DNA of 64,000 nucleotides from JANQNX01 sp040217095 (GCA_965229565.1 OZ245888.1:1240001-1304000); one strand, 5' to 3'; counted from the stretch's first letter, positions 17,264-27,602 are shown. Notes: generated from the letters alone by a model not told the origin. Program-made: numbers and translations.

Positions 17264-17496
17264 CACAATTACTTCATTACCGGAAATAGTTATATTCTGT
17301 TGCTCTTCTATTGTTTATTGAGCGGTTGCGGTCAAGCAGGTGCCCGAAACGTGTCTTTGAAAAAGGTGAGTATGAAATATCTCTATAATTATGAAAAGAG
17401 CGGGCGGCGAAAGGTGATAGTGAGGCCATGAATTATTCGGGTATTCAAAACTTCCCAGGCCGAGAAAATTCTCGGGGTCATTTACGAATCTGCTAA
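17264..17496 (+). pseudogene. Remnant of a Sel1-repeat lipoprotein gene
   Basis: The 488-base gap between the enzyme I-like gene and pdxA has no intact gene. One frame reads through a lipoprotein-like signal (YILLLFYCLLSGCGQAGAR, lipobox LSGC) into KYLYNYEKSG and stops at 17429-17431. A second frame, entered around 17404, continues with ERAAKGDSEAMNYSGI, a Sel1-repeat-like piece, and stops at 17494. There is no start codon in the right place. This looks like a frameshifted gene fragment. A small hairpin (CCGAG / CTCGG, 17460-17475) lies inside. I see nothing in 17497-17740. Confidence 0.35.
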
Positions 17497-17740
17497 AATT
17501 GGAAACCGTGTTTTTGAGAAAATTGCGTGTGCAATGGAGCTACAAAGAGGGCAATAGAAATGCGGCTAAAACACTGTCAGCAATTTCCGGGTAATTTTCT
17601 CCAGGTCGTATAAGAAAATTAACAAAGCTACCCTTACGGTATTTGATCAATCACTTTGTTGATTCGGAAAACGATGATTTCTAATGTTCACTTGTTATTA
17701 ATCTGTCTGTTACAGTTTATTGTTAGTTATTTGGCTGACT

Positions 17741-18757
17741 TCATGAGTAGTTATGTTCTTGTGTGGTCGCCAGAGCCTCGGCCATTTCTATTGCGGCCAG
17801 CAAGCTGTCGCATTTAGCCTTTCCCGTTCCAGCCAGTGTTAACGCAGTGCCATGGTCGACAGAAGTACGAATGATGGGTAATCCCAGCGTGATATTCACA
17901 GCCTCGCCAAACCCGATTGTTTTTAATACCGGTAAACCCTGGTCGTGGTACATCGCGATAAAGACGTCCGTGGAGTCACGCAGGTCGGGTCGAAATGCCG
18001 TATCAGCGGGTAGGGGGCCAACCAGATCCATGCCTTGTGTTTTTAATTCTGCAATAACGGGATTTATTACAGTCTGTTCTTCGCTGCCCAGGTGACCATC
18101 CTCGCCGGCATGCGGGTTTAATCCGCAAACAACAATTCGTGGTTGAGCAATGCCGAAACGCTCGCGCATCTCCTTTTCCACGGTGGTTATGACTTGATGC
18201 AATCGCTCTTTGGTTATCGCCGCAGGTACCGCGCCTAGTGGGATATGTGTGGTGACCAGCGCCACGCGCAAGCCGGGACAGGCCAGTAACATCACCGGGA
18301 AGGCATTGTCGCATTGTTGTGCGATATACTCGGTATGACCACTAAACTTGACGCCGGCATCATTGATAACGGATTTTTGTATTGGGCCCGTTACCATGGC
18401 ATCAAAATCACCACTCAGGCAGCCCGACACGGCGCTATCCAGCATTTCAAGCAGGTAAGGCGCATTCACTGTATTTAGCATACCTGTGACCGTTTCTGTA
18501 TTGAGGTGAACGGGCAGTATGCCGGGTCGTGTATCCTGTCTATCGCTAGCTGGCGATTGCTTATCAAGTATTAACGGCTGACCAATATCGGCACCCAGCT
18601 GTTTTGCCCTTTGCAAAAGCAAACCGGGATCAATCAATACCGTGAGATGACTGAGATTATGGCCGGACTGGAATAACTGAACGATCAGGTCAGGGCCAAT
18701 CCCGGCAGGTTCACCGGAGGTGACTATGATGCGGGGTTTACGGTTACTCGTATTCAT
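17741..18757 (-). CDS. pdxA: 4-hydroxythreonine-4-phosphate dehydrogenase
   Basis: A 338-residue NAD-dependent enzyme of pyridoxal 5'-phosphate synthesis, oxidising 4-phosphohydroxy-L-threonine. Diagnostic pieces are IIVTSGEPAGIGPDL at the N-terminus, VTGPIQKSVINDAG, SGHTEYIA with a metal-binding His, CGLNPHAGEDGHLG, and MYHDQGLPVLKTIGFGEAVNITLGLPIIRTSVDHGTA near the C-terminus. Its first 14 bases overlap the end of surA, giving the common lptD-surA-pdxA order. The usual rsmA/ksgA gene that often follows is absent here. Confidence 0.97.
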   Translation of the reverse strand: MNTSNRKPRIIVTSGEPAGIGPDLIVQLFQSGHNLSHLTVLIDPGLLLQRAKQLGADIGQPLILDKQSPASDRQDTRPGILPVHLNTETVTGMLNTVNAPYLLEMLDSAVSGCLSGDFDAMVTGPIQKSVINDAGVKFSGHTEYIAQQCDNAFPVMLLACPGLRVALVTTHIPLGAVPAAITKERLHQVITTVEKEMRERFGIAQPRIVVCGLNPHAGEDGHLGSEEQTVINPVIAELKTQGMDLVGPLPADTAFRPDLRDSTDVFIAMYHDQGLPVLKTIGFGEAVNITLGLPIIRTSVDHGTALTLAGTGKAKCDSLLAAIEMAEALATTQEHNYS

Positions 18758-20060
18758 CCAGGCGGTACTCTACATACGCTTCATCCCGTAATTCCCTGGC
18801 CCAGCTTTGCATGGCTTCATCGAGTTTGCGTTTGTAGATTGCCGCTCGGGCTTTACTTCTTTTTGCCGATTCCGTGTTATCAAATTCCCTGCGTTCGAGC
18901 ACTTGTACAATATGCCAGCCATAACTCGTTTGGAAAGGCTGGCTGATTTCTCCCGGTTGCATAGCATCCATCGCGCGTTGAAACTCGGGTACCAGTTGTC
19001 CCGGTGTAGTCCACCCCAGTTCACCACCATTCAGTGCGCTGACCGTATCATCGGAATTACCTTTTGCCAGTACGGCGAAATCATCACCCCGGGTAATACG
19101 CTCTCGCAATTGTTGAATTTTTGATTCTGCCTGTTCTTCGGTTGTCAGTTCATCAACCTTGACTAATATGTGCCTTGCCCTCGTTTGTGTCACTATGGTT
19201 TGTTGCTCGTCCTTGGTATCCGCAACCTGGATAATATGAAAGCCGCTGGAGCTGGCAATGGGCTCACTGACGTCACCCTTTTTCATATTTGGTATGTACT
19301 CGGCAAAAAGACTGGGAATGTCATCCATCTTACGCCAGCCCAGGTCACCGCCGTTGTCCGCGTTTTGGCCATCTGACACAGCCCTGGCAATCTCTGCAAA
19401 ATCCCCGCCAGCCATGACTTCCTGGCGTATGTCCTCGGCCATTTTCCTTACCTCGGCGATCTCTTCATCAGTGGCATTGTCTGGCAAGGCCAGTAAGATG
19501 TGCGCAATCCTTAGCTCGGAATCAACGTCACCCTGAAACTCCTGGTTGGCAAGAAAGTTATCAATTTCCTTTTCACTGACATTGATAAGGTTATCAACCT
19601 GTCTTTTTCTTAACTGGCTTAACCTGATTTCATTGCGTATGTCTTCACGAAAGTTCTCATAGCTGTAGCCATCGGCTTCGAGGATTTCCCTGAACTCTGA
19701 CAGCGTGACGTTATTCTCGGAGGCGATGTTGGCAATCGTCCTGTTCAGGCTTTCATCATCAACCCGAATACCGGCTCTTTCGGCCAGTTGCAACTGGATT
19801 CGGTTTTGTATCAATCCGTCCAGTACCTGTCTGCGAAACACCGACGCAGGCGGAAGCGGAGCTCCTTGCTTGACGATCTGGTTACGCACCGTACGCAGCT
19901 TGGATTCAAGCTCGCTCTCCATGATCACGTCTTCGTTAACCACGGCAACGATACGATCCAGTGGCAGGTTGGCAGCGACGCTGGCAGGAATCAGGCAAGC
20001 CAGCAATCCTGCCAATAAGAAATAGCGGGACAAATTGTAAGGATTAAAATCAGAATTCAC
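18744..20060 (-). CDS. surA: Periplasmic peptidyl-prolyl isomerase / outer-membrane protein chaperone SurA
   Basis: A 438-residue chaperone that escorts unfolded beta-barrel proteins through the periplasm. I chose the GTG at 20060, giving MNSDFNPYNLSRYFLLAGLLACLIPASVAA as signal peptide; the open frame reaches 20114 inside lptD. The N-terminal SurA domain begins with LDRIVAVVNEDVIMESEL. Two parvulin PPIase domains follow (RIAHILLALPDNATDEE...GGDLGWRK and RARHILVKVDE...GGELGWTTPGQLVPEF). Length is close to E. coli SurA. It overlaps lptD by 11 bases; its client LptD is thus encoded in the same operon. Confidence 0.95.
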   Translation of the reverse strand: MNSDFNPYNLSRYFLLAGLLACLIPASVAANLPLDRIVAVVNEDVIMESELESKLRTVRNQIVKQGAPLPPASVFRRQVLDGLIQNRIQLQLAERAGIRVDDESLNRTIANIASENNVTLSEFREILEADGYSYENFREDIRNEIRLSQLRKRQVDNLINVSEKEIDNFLANQEFQGDVDSELRIAHILLALPDNATDEEIAEVRKMAEDIRQEVMAGGDFAEIARAVSDGQNADNGGDLGWRKMDDIPSLFAEYIPNMKKGDVSEPIASSSGFHIIQVADTKDEQQTIVTQTRARHILVKVDELTTEEQAESKIQQLRERITRGDDFAVLAKGNSDDTVSALNGGELGWTTPGQLVPEFQRAMDAMQPGEISQPFQTSYGWHIVQVLERREFDNTESAKRSKARAAIYKRKLDEAMQSWARELRDEAYVEYRLDEYE

Positions 20061-22326
20061 TCTTGTAACCGGGAATTTGTTGTTGCAGGAAGTTGACCGT
20101 TTCTTTTCCGACACCGGTCAGGCCCTTGAGTTCTAGCTGCAGGAATACGCCGGTCTGAAATTCACCATCGATATCAGTTAGATAGCGTCGTGCCACGGCA
20201 CGTACACCCCAACAGCAGGATTGGTATTCTATACCGCCAAACGTCTCCAGGCTACGCCCTTCCGGGATCGCGTAATTCCAGCGGCCGACCATGCTCCAGT
20301 TATTGCCCAGCGGGTAACGAAAGGAGATATCGCTTTGTTCTATATCCGTGTTGCCCCGGCGATTAACGCGGTATGACATGTTGATCACTTTGCCGGGTTC
20401 CGGGTTGTAAACGGCCCGTAGTCCAATCGCGTCAGTACCGTTACCCACATTCGGGTCCCAGATGAGGTCACCGCCAAATTCCCAGTCCTGGATCATACGC
20501 GCGTTGATCTCGGCCACGATGGCAGAACTGTCCTCGTCACGGACGGTGCCACCTGGCAAGTCGACTTCGCGGTCTTTCAGGTAAAAAATCTGGCCAATCG
20601 CCACATTACCCAGGTCACGTCCGGTTTCCTGGTCGATAAAGTATGATGCCAGTGCCAGCGTTACCTGGTTGGCGTCACCCTGGCGGTCGGGGCCACTGAA
20701 GCGGTTATCAAGGAATAATGTATTGAAGTTTGTTGTGTAAAGCCCGGTATCAAACACGGGCAGGTCAGACTGGTCGGTCTCGGGCACATATAAATAGTAC
20801 AGCTTGGGTTCCAGTGTCTGGATCAGGCTTCGGTTGAACATGCTGGTTTCCCGCTCAAAGTAGACTCCGCTGTCTACACTGAACTTGGGCAGCACCCGGC
20901 TCGGATTATTGTCAAACAGACTGGAGTTATCGAGGTCGTACTGAACGTAGTCAAGACTGAGCCTGGGCTCGATGTAAGTTGCGACCGTACGCATGGAATA
21001 ACTTATATAGGGTTCCAGGTGCAGGCGTGCGCCGTTGACGTTGTCATTTGCAGCGAGGTTATTGGTAAAGGCGAGTTCTTCATCACGGGCAAAATAAGTT
21101 GTTTCGGTGGAAACTCCGTAGTTAATGCTGTTATAGCGTCGTGGCGAATTAACATTGAACATGATCTGCGGCAGACGCCGGTATGGACGCGAAGTAACCG
21201 GGATACTACGATCCACTGTCTGGTAGTTTTGTACGCGCGTTCGAATGTTCCAGTTGTGGCCAAAATCATAGCCACGATAGTAAGCATCGGCACGCTGCTC
21301 CAGGTACCGTGTGCTGGTTGAACTTATCTGTCCGCCAAAGTCCTCGAAATAAAACTTGTCCGAGACACGGTTGTAGTTGATATCCAGTCGACCGCGTTGC
21401 AGGAATGTCTGGTCATGTTGAAATGAAATCAAATTACGGTGGTCGTCGTTGCGCTTGCTATCGCTGGGCAGGTACTCGACATTCAGTTGACCTATACCCT
21501 CGCTAAACATGTAGCGGTATTCGCCCACGGCCATGACACCGCTATCCGTATAAAGCCTCGGAGCCAGTGTCGCATCCATCTGCGGGGCAATGTTCCAGTA
21601 GTATGGTGTTTCGACCTGGAAGCCATGGCGGTTTGTGCTGCCGTAGCTTGGGGCGAGAAAACCGCTCTTTCGTTCGTTGCTTAAAGGAAACGACAGCCAT
21701 GGTGAATAAAACACCGGCACATCTTTCACGCGCAAAACAAAATTTCTGGCGGTGCCGCGGTTTTCCTCGTGATCCAGATCCAGCTTGGATGCCGTGAAGT
21801 ACCAGAATTCGTCGTCCGGATCACAGGTGGTATAGCGTACGTTTTTCATCTTGGTGCGGGTACCGACATCGGCAAGCAGGTGGTCTGCCCGTCCGCGACC
21901 ACGACTATCAATCAGGATATAGTTGGCGTTATTAAAATCGCCGACGCCGTCATCAAAGGTCAGGTAGGCATCATTACTCTGTAAATACAGCGCCTCGTCC
22001 CAGTAATTAACGTTACCTTCCAGGTCGGCCGTATCTGCAGGCTCATCATATTCAATATAATCTGCACGCACCTGCTGCGTGTTGCGTGTTATCTCGGCAT
22101 TACCACGCAGGGTAGATGTGCCGTATTCGACGAGGTCTGCCTCATCGGCCGTGATAAAGGTATCATCGATTTCAAGCTCGGTGTCGACTACCGGGCCTGG
22201 TGGAATATCAAGACTGGTAGGACAAAACAGGGTGGTATAGTCGCGATTCAGTTCGGCTGCCGTCAATCCGCTGCTGCAGAGCATGACTGCGGAGAAACAG
22301 GTTACTGCTATGCAAATGCGCTTCAT
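20050..22326 (-). CDS. lptD: LPS-assembly outer-membrane protein LptD
   Basis: A 758-residue outer-membrane protein that inserts lipopolysaccharide into the outer leaflet together with LptE. A signal peptide (residues 1-23) precedes the N-terminal OstA/LptA-like jellyroll (ITADEADLVEYGTSTLRGNAEITRNTQQVRADYIEYD). A large beta-barrel follows, with SPWLSFPLSNERKSGFLAPS and the C-terminal GGIEYQSCCWGVRAVARRY motif. Cysteines near residues 35 and 168 and the CC pair near 690 would form the functional disulfides. First gene of lptD-surA-pdxA; the 156-base divergent gap to the efflux genes should contain both promoters. Confidence 0.97.
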   Translation of the reverse strand: MKRICIAVTCFSAVMLCSSGLTAAELNRDYTTLFCPTSLDIPPGPVVDTELEIDDTFITADEADLVEYGTSTLRGNAEITRNTQQVRADYIEYDEPADTADLEGNVNYWDEALYLQSNDAYLTFDDGVGDFNNANYILIDSRGRGRADHLLADVGTRTKMKNVRYTTCDPDDEFWYFTASKLDLDHEENRGTARNFVLRVKDVPVFYSPWLSFPLSNERKSGFLAPSYGSTNRHGFQVETPYYWNIAPQMDATLAPRLYTDSGVMAVGEYRYMFSEGIGQLNVEYLPSDSKRNDDHRNLISFQHDQTFLQRGRLDINYNRVSDKFYFEDFGGQISSTSTRYLEQRADAYYRGYDFGHNWNIRTRVQNYQTVDRSIPVTSRPYRRLPQIMFNVNSPRRYNSINYGVSTETTYFARDEELAFTNNLAANDNVNGARLHLEPYISYSMRTVATYIEPRLSLDYVQYDLDNSSLFDNNPSRVLPKFSVDSGVYFERETSMFNRSLIQTLEPKLYYLYVPETDQSDLPVFDTGLYTTNFNTLFLDNRFSGPDRQGDANQVTLALASYFIDQETGRDLGNVAIGQIFYLKDREVDLPGGTVRDEDSSAIVAEINARMIQDWEFGGDLIWDPNVGNGTDAIGLRAVYNPEPGKVINMSYRVNRRGNTDIEQSDISFRYPLGNNWSMVGRWNYAIPEGRSLETFGGIEYQSCCWGVRAVARRYLTDIDGEFQTGVFLQLELKGLTGVGKETVNFLQQQIPGYKSEF

Positions 22327-22482
22327 TCAGGCCTGATTTATAATTATTGAAGGGTCTAACAGTAGCTAAAATCGCATAGAATTCAAATATCTTCAAATTT
22401 TTATGCAATAGCATTGTCATAAGACTGAAGAAACACTACTTTAGCTTTAACATGACGGGTATTTCGAGCATTTAACCATCTT

Positions 22483-23619
22483 ATGAGGATCCTCCTGACA
22501 ATCGCTGCCACGGCGGTCATTATTACCATGCTTTTCTGGACGCGGCCGGAATCCTTCGCGGAGTTGCAGGAATTACCGCCACCTACGGTCAAGATTGAAC
22601 AGGTTAGCCAGGTCGATATTCAGCCCGTCAACCGCGTAACCGGAAAACTCCAGCCTGCCCGCACAGCCACGCTGCAGTTCCAGGTCTCCGGTCAGGTCAA
22701 TACCCGCTTGGTTGAACCCGGAGAGTACGTCGAAAAAGGCAGCGAACTGCTGACGATTGAAGAAGGCGACTATGTCGATGCCGTGCAGGAGTCGCTTGCC
22801 CTGTTAAAAAATGAACAGGACGCCATCGACCGTGATTCACGCCTGCTGGAATTAATCATCCAGGAGAGAAAATTACAGGAACAGGAGGTACAGCGCCTGG
22901 AACAGCTGGACAAGGATTCGCTGACCTCAAAATCACTATACGAACAGTCGCTGCAGGAACTGTATCGTTTACAGGGCGAAGAAGCCCGCCTCAAGCACGG
23001 CCTGGAATCTTCGCGTTCGCGCCTGATGATTGAACAGGCACGTCTGAATAAAGCCGAACGCAACTTGCAGCGTACCCGGCTGGTGGCACCGTTCTCAGGT
23101 GTGGTGAATAGTATAAATGTCGATGTCGGTGATTATGTCTCACCGAATCAAGCAGCTTTGGATATGGTCCAGGTAGATAGCCTCGATCTCAACGTGGAAA
23201 TCACCGGCGCCATGGCCTCCCGGTTACAACTGGGCCAGGAAATAAATATAGACACGCGGACCGACAGGCGCGAAGGCAAGATAATCTCGCTATCGGTCGA
23301 CCCCGACCCATTAACCAATACGCATTCGTTAAAGATCAGGATTCCTTCTGAAGGCCTTTACCCGGGTGAACTGGCCGAAGCCTATTTACCCGGTACCTAT
23401 TACCAGGATGCGTTCGTTGTGCCACTGGGCGCAATTCTCTATGAAGATGGAAAAACCTTTGTCTTTACCCTCAAGGACAATACCCTGTCTCGTGAACCAG
23501 TCAGGTTGATTGAACGCTACAACGATCAGCACATCGTCGAGGGCGTCTCAGCCGGGACTCGCATAGTGAGTCGCGACGTGTCCAGCCTGGCAGATGGACA
23601 AACGGTCAACGTGCATTGA
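22483..23619 (+). CDS. RND efflux periplasmic adaptor (membrane fusion protein)
   Basis: A 378-residue HlyD/AcrA-type adaptor. An N-terminal membrane or signal segment (ILLTIAATAVIITMLFW) is followed by the lipoyl-like half (ATLQFQVSGQVNTRLVEPGEYVEKGSELL), a long coiled-coil hairpin rich in Leu, Glu and Arg (about residues 100-195), the second lipoyl half (RTRLVAPFSGVVNSINVDVGDYVSP) and the beta-barrel and membrane-proximal domains. It bridges the RND pump encoded 15 bases downstream to an outer-membrane channel; no TolC-like gene is in the window. Substrate unknown. Confidence 0.92.
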   Translation: MRILLTIAATAVIITMLFWTRPESFAELQELPPPTVKIEQVSQVDIQPVNRVTGKLQPARTATLQFQVSGQVNTRLVEPGEYVEKGSELLTIEEGDYVDAVQESLALLKNEQDAIDRDSRLLELIIQERKLQEQEVQRLEQLDKDSLTSKSLYEQSLQELYRLQGEEARLKHGLESSRSRLMIEQARLNKAERNLQRTRLVAPFSGVVNSINVDVGDYVSPNQAALDMVQVDSLDLNVEITGAMASRLQLGQEINIDTRTDRREGKIISLSVDPDPLTNTHSLKIRIPSEGLYPGELAEAYLPGTYYQDAFVVPLGAILYEDGKTFVFTLKDNTLSREPVRLIERYNDQHIVEGVSAGTRIVSRDVSSLADGQTVNVH

Positions 23620-23634
23620 CCTGACGACTAACAC

Positions 23635-26600
23635 ATGTCAATCATCCAGTTCTCTCTCAGAAACCCGCTGCTGGTTAACCTGAGTTTGATCCTGCTATGC
23701 ATTATTGGCGTGCTGGCATGGAAAAAACTGCCGCAGGAAATATTTCCGGTGGTCGACCTGGACATGATCAGTATCGTTACCGAATTCGAGGGGGCGTCTC
23801 CAGCCGAGGTCGAGCAACAGGTCACCATCCCCATCGAAGAGGAATTCGAGGACAGCCAGGACATTGATTTTATTTCCTCGATTAATAAAGAAAGTTTCTC
23901 CAGTATCTTTATCAAGCTGAAACCGGGTGCCAACGTGGATGACTTTATCCGCGATACCCGAACGATTCTTGATCGTGTTGACGATCTGCCAGACACGGCA
24001 AAGGAACCCGAGTTAAACCGCATTCGCACCCGTTTCCCGGTGATTACATTGACGCTGTATGGTGACCTCTCCAAAGGGGACCTGTACGAGTATGCCGAGC
24101 TTGCGCGACGTCGTATGCAACAGGTGGAGGGAGTGGCTAGCGTAGGTATGGCCGGTGAGAGGGAATGGGAAATCTGGGTAGAGATCGATCCGCATGAGCT
24201 GGCGGCCCTGCAGATCCCGCTGTTACAGATTAATGCAGCTCTGCGCAATAACCTCGTCGATCAGCCGGGTGGATCGATCAAATCCAACGAGGGTGATATT
24301 CGCTTGAGGGGCAAGGGCGTAGAACCCGATCCCGAAGCGATAAAGCAAATAGTTTTACGCACGAATGTCAACGGCGGTGAGTTGCGACTGGGTGATGTGG
24401 CACGCGTGATCAGGCGTTTTGAAGAGCCACAAACCTATGCCCGCTTTAATGGCAAACCCTCGGTAAACCTGACCGTGACCAAGACGGCCGATGCCTCGAC
24501 CATCCGTATATCAGAGGCGATAAGGGCGATGTCGAAAGAGCTCGACCGTGAATTCCCCGGCAGTATTAACGTCGGTTATCACACCGATATGTCCGTCTAC
24601 GTAGAAACCCGTCTAAACCTGGTCAAGTCGTCCGGGATGATCGGGCTGGTTCTGGTCTTGTTGTCGTTATACCTGTTATTAAATTTTCGTGCGGCGGCCA
24701 TTACCGCCTTCGGAATTCCTGTGGCATTCCTGTTTGCCGTAATTTGTCTCTATTACTTTGATTACACTATTAACATGGTGTCGCTGTTTGCCTTCCTGAT
24801 CGTGCTCGGCATGATCGTGGATGATGCCATTATCGTCACCGAGAATATTTATCGGCACATGGAAGAGGGCATGGCACCGGCCGAGGCCGCTGCCCTGGGT
24901 TCTCGCGAGGTGGTCGGGCCAGTAGTTGTTTCAACCTTGACTACTATTGCCGCGTTCCTTCCCATGTTTGCCATCGGCGGTATCCTTGGTGAATTTATTA
25001 AAGTTATCCCGGTGGTCGTCTGCTGCGCGTTGATTGGTTCGTTGATCGAGGCATTTGCTGTACTGCCTTCTCATGCCAGTGAACTACTGCGAGTAGAAAA
25101 AAAGAAACCGAAGTTTGACTGGAAGCCGTTGCTGGAGAAGTACGGCAGGTTACTGCGCTGGTCTGCTATCAACCGCTATTTTTTTGCAGTACTCAGTATC
25201 TGTGTCATGCTGATCAGCCTGAGTTACGCAGCGACCCGGTTCCCGTTCCAGTTGTTTGGCGATGTCGAAATCGGCCAGTTTTTTCTCAACATAGAAACAC
25301 CCAATACTTACAGCCTTGAAGACAGCCTGGAACTCGCGGAGCAGCTTGAAGGCCGTATCAATGACATCATGTCTGATGATGAGCTGAAAACACTGCTTAC
25401 CAACGTGGGTATCAGCATTATCGACTTTAACCGTAATAAAACCGGCAGCAATATCATCCAGTTCGTGGTTGACCTTGAAAAACCGGTGCCGGAATCCTTT
25501 ATCGAGAAATGGATTACCCCTATTGTGAGCATGGACTTTGGTGTTACTGGCGTGCGTGAACGTACTGCCGATGCCATCATTAACGAGATCCGCGAAGATT
25601 TTGTACGCATACCCGGCGTGGACAGGCTAAGTATCCTGAAACCAAATGCTGGCCCGGCTGGTGATGATATTGAACTGGGTATAGTCAGTTCCGACCTCAC
25701 ACTGTTGCAGAAAATGGCAACGGAAATCAGTGATTACATGAAACGCATACCCGGCGTGAACGATGTCGTGCATGACCAGGAGCCGGGCAAACTTGAATAC
25801 AAGTACCAGTTAAACGAACGCGGCAAGCGCCTCGGCCTCACGCAAAACGAACTCGCCAGTGCCGTGCGCAGTGGCTACCTGGGTAACGAGATCGTGCATG
25901 TAACCTGGAACGAGAAACGTATCCCTGTGCGTGTCATTTACCCGGAAAACCTGCGTGAACAATCTACCAGCCTGAAAAACCTGCCCATTATTCTTGAGAC
26001 TGGAGAGACAGTTTACCTGGCCGACGTGGCCGATATTGGTATTGGTCGTGGCCTGAACCAGATTCGTCGCCGCGACACGCAGCGTATGGCCAAGATTACG
26101 GCCGATGTGGATTCCAATATCACTACGCCAAGCGAGGTAACACGCCAGATTCAACAAACATTTGGTACACCGGAAGGCTATGGTGAGGGATATTCCTTGC
26201 TCTTCCTGGGTGAGAAAAAGCGTGCCGAGGATTCCTTCTCGGGGATGAACCAGGCGCTGTTGATAGCGCTGGTGGTGATCTTCTTCATGTTAACCGCGTT
26301 GTTTAAATCGCTGGTAGACCCGCTGGTAGTGATGTTTGCAATACCGTTCGGGTTTATCGGTGTTGTCATTGGTCATGCCGTGTTTGATTACAACCTGCAA
26401 TTCCTGTCCGCGGTCGGTATGCTGGCCCTGTCTGGTATTATCGTGAATGATTCACTCATCATGGTGGATTTTATCAAGCGTCGGCGGCGCGAAGGCATGG
26501 ATCGCATCAACGCAGTGGTGTCTGCAGGTATGGTCAGGGCACGACCAATATTACTGACCACGATCACGACGTTCCTCGGTGTATCGCCACTTATCTTTTT

Positions 26601-26778
26601 CGCGACCGGCCAAACGGCGTTCCTGTCACCGATGGCAGTCAGCCTTGGCTTCGGCCTGTTGTTCGCTACCATGTTGATCCTGTTGACCTTGCCCTGTTTT
26701 TACCTGATTGCCGATGACATCAGGGTGCGGTTTTTTGATTTATTTAAAAAGCATGCCGAGGCCGAGCCTGCCAGATGA
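23635..26778 (+). CDS. RND family efflux transporter permease
   Basis: A 1047-residue inner-membrane pump of the AcrB/MexB superfamily. There are twelve membrane helices in two halves with two large periplasmic loops. TM4 carries the proton-relay pair in GMIVDDAIIVTENIYRHM, and the second half has LSGIIVNDSLIMVDF. The start SLRNPLLVNLSLILLCIIGVLAWKKLPQEIFPVVDLDMI is typical. It exports its substrate using the proton gradient with the adaptor encoded just before it. Nothing shows the substrate. The last four bases overlap the start of the next gene (ATGA). Confidence 0.95.
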   Translation: MSIIQFSLRNPLLVNLSLILLCIIGVLAWKKLPQEIFPVVDLDMISIVTEFEGASPAEVEQQVTIPIEEEFEDSQDIDFISSINKESFSSIFIKLKPGANVDDFIRDTRTILDRVDDLPDTAKEPELNRIRTRFPVITLTLYGDLSKGDLYEYAELARRRMQQVEGVASVGMAGEREWEIWVEIDPHELAALQIPLLQINAALRNNLVDQPGGSIKSNEGDIRLRGKGVEPDPEAIKQIVLRTNVNGGELRLGDVARVIRRFEEPQTYARFNGKPSVNLTVTKTADASTIRISEAIRAMSKELDREFPGSINVGYHTDMSVYVETRLNLVKSSGMIGLVLVLLSLYLLLNFRAAAITAFGIPVAFLFAVICLYYFDYTINMVSLFAFLIVLGMIVDDAIIVTENIYRHMEEGMAPAEAAALGSREVVGPVVVSTLTTIAAFLPMFAIGGILGEFIKVIPVVVCCALIGSLIEAFAVLPSHASELLRVEKKKPKFDWKPLLEKYGRLLRWSAINRYFFAVLSICVMLISLSYAATRFPFQLFGDVEIGQFFLNIETPNTYSLEDSLELAEQLEGRINDIMSDDELKTLLTNVGISIIDFNRNKTGSNIIQFVVDLEKPVPESFIEKWITPIVSMDFGVTGVRERTADAIINEIREDFVRIPGVDRLSILKPNAGPAGDDIELGIVSSDLTLLQKMATEISDYMKRIPGVNDVVHDQEPGKLEYKYQLNERGKRLGLTQNELASAVRSGYLGNEIVHVTWNEKRIPVRVIYPENLREQSTSLKNLPIILETGETVYLADVADIGIGRGLNQIRRRDTQRMAKITADVDSNITTPSEVTRQIQQTFGTPEGYGEGYSLLFLGEKKRAEDSFSGMNQALLIALVVIFFMLTALFKSLVDPLVVMFAIPFGFIGVVIGHAVFDYNLQFLSAVGMLALSGIIVNDSLIMVDFIKRRRREGMDRINAVVSAGMVRARPILLTTITTFLGVSPLIFFATGQTAFLSPMAVSLGFGLLFATMLILLTLPCFYLIADDIRVRFFDLFKKHAEAEPAR

Positions 26779-27596
26779 AAAATGTACTGGTAACAGGGTG
26801 CTCAACAGGAATCGGGCGTTGCATCGCGGAAGGTCTTGCCAGTAAAGGTTACCGTGTGTTTGCCACGGCCAGGAAACAACAGGATCTAGAGGCATTAACC
26901 GCGGCAGGTTTTGAAGTGGTTCGACTCGACCTGACCGATACTGAATCCGTTCAACAGGCTGCCGAACAGGTGCTGTCCCGTTGTGAGCATAATCTCTATG
27001 CATTGATCAACAACGCTGCCTATGGTCAGGCCGGCGCCATCGAAGACCTTGGCAGGGATGAGCTCAACCTGCAATTCCAGACCAACGTTATTGGTACCCA
27101 GCAACTCACCAACCTGTTCCTACCCGCCATGCGCGCACGCAACGAGGGCAGGATAATCCAAATCAGTTCATTACTCGGGTTCATCACCATGCGTTTCCGT
27201 GGCGCCTACTGCGCATCAAAGCATGCATTGGAATCTTTGAGCGATGCCATGCGCTACGAGTTGGCCAACACTGGCATATATGTTTCCCTTATAGAACCGG
27301 GCCCGATTCGCAGTGAATTCAGGAACAACATGCTAAAGACTTACCACGAATCCATCGTGGACAAGGACAGCGTACACAAATCAAATTACCGGAAAATAGA
27401 AAAAGAAATGGATGTTGAGAATTACACTTATCCTTTTATGCTTGGGCCGGAGGCGGTACTCGCCAGGGTAGTTCATGCACTGGAAAGTAAAAAACCGAAA
27501 GCCCGGTATTTTGTTACCAAGCCTACCTATGCCTTTGCTTTTTTGAAACGTATCCTGCCGGGGTTCGTGCTGGATGCTATTCTATCCAGGATTTAA
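26775..27596 (+). CDS. Short-chain dehydrogenase/reductase
   Basis: A 273-residue classical SDR oxidoreductase. It shows the dinucleotide-binding TGCSTGIG near the N-terminus (residues 7-14), NNAAYG, the catalytic Ser in ISSLLG and YCASK with Tyr and Lys, then EPGPIRSEF. Replacement of the typical second-strand Asp by ATARKQQ suggests NADP(H) preference. It is translationally coupled (ATGA) to the RND pump, so the enzyme and pump may act on related lipophilic compounds; this is inference. Ends with a C-terminal helix-rich tail like those of membrane-associated retinol/steroid-type SDRs. Confidence 0.9.
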   Translation: MKNVLVTGCSTGIGRCIAEGLASKGYRVFATARKQQDLEALTAAGFEVVRLDLTDTESVQQAAEQVLSRCEHNLYALINNAAYGQAGAIEDLGRDELNLQFQTNVIGTQQLTNLFLPAMRARNEGRIIQISSLLGFITMRFRGAYCASKHALESLSDAMRYELANTGIYVSLIEPGPIRSEFRNNMLKTYHESIVDKDSVHKSNYRKIEKEMDVENYTYPFMLGPEAVLARVVHALESKKPKARYFVTKPTYAFAFLKRILPGFVLDAILSRI

Positions 27597-27602
27597 CCCA
27601 AA

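Noticed and set aside
23628..24248. Open frame of 206 codons antisense to the start of the RND permease gene
   Set aside because: Serine/arginine-rich translation typical of a shadow frame, with no ribosome site.
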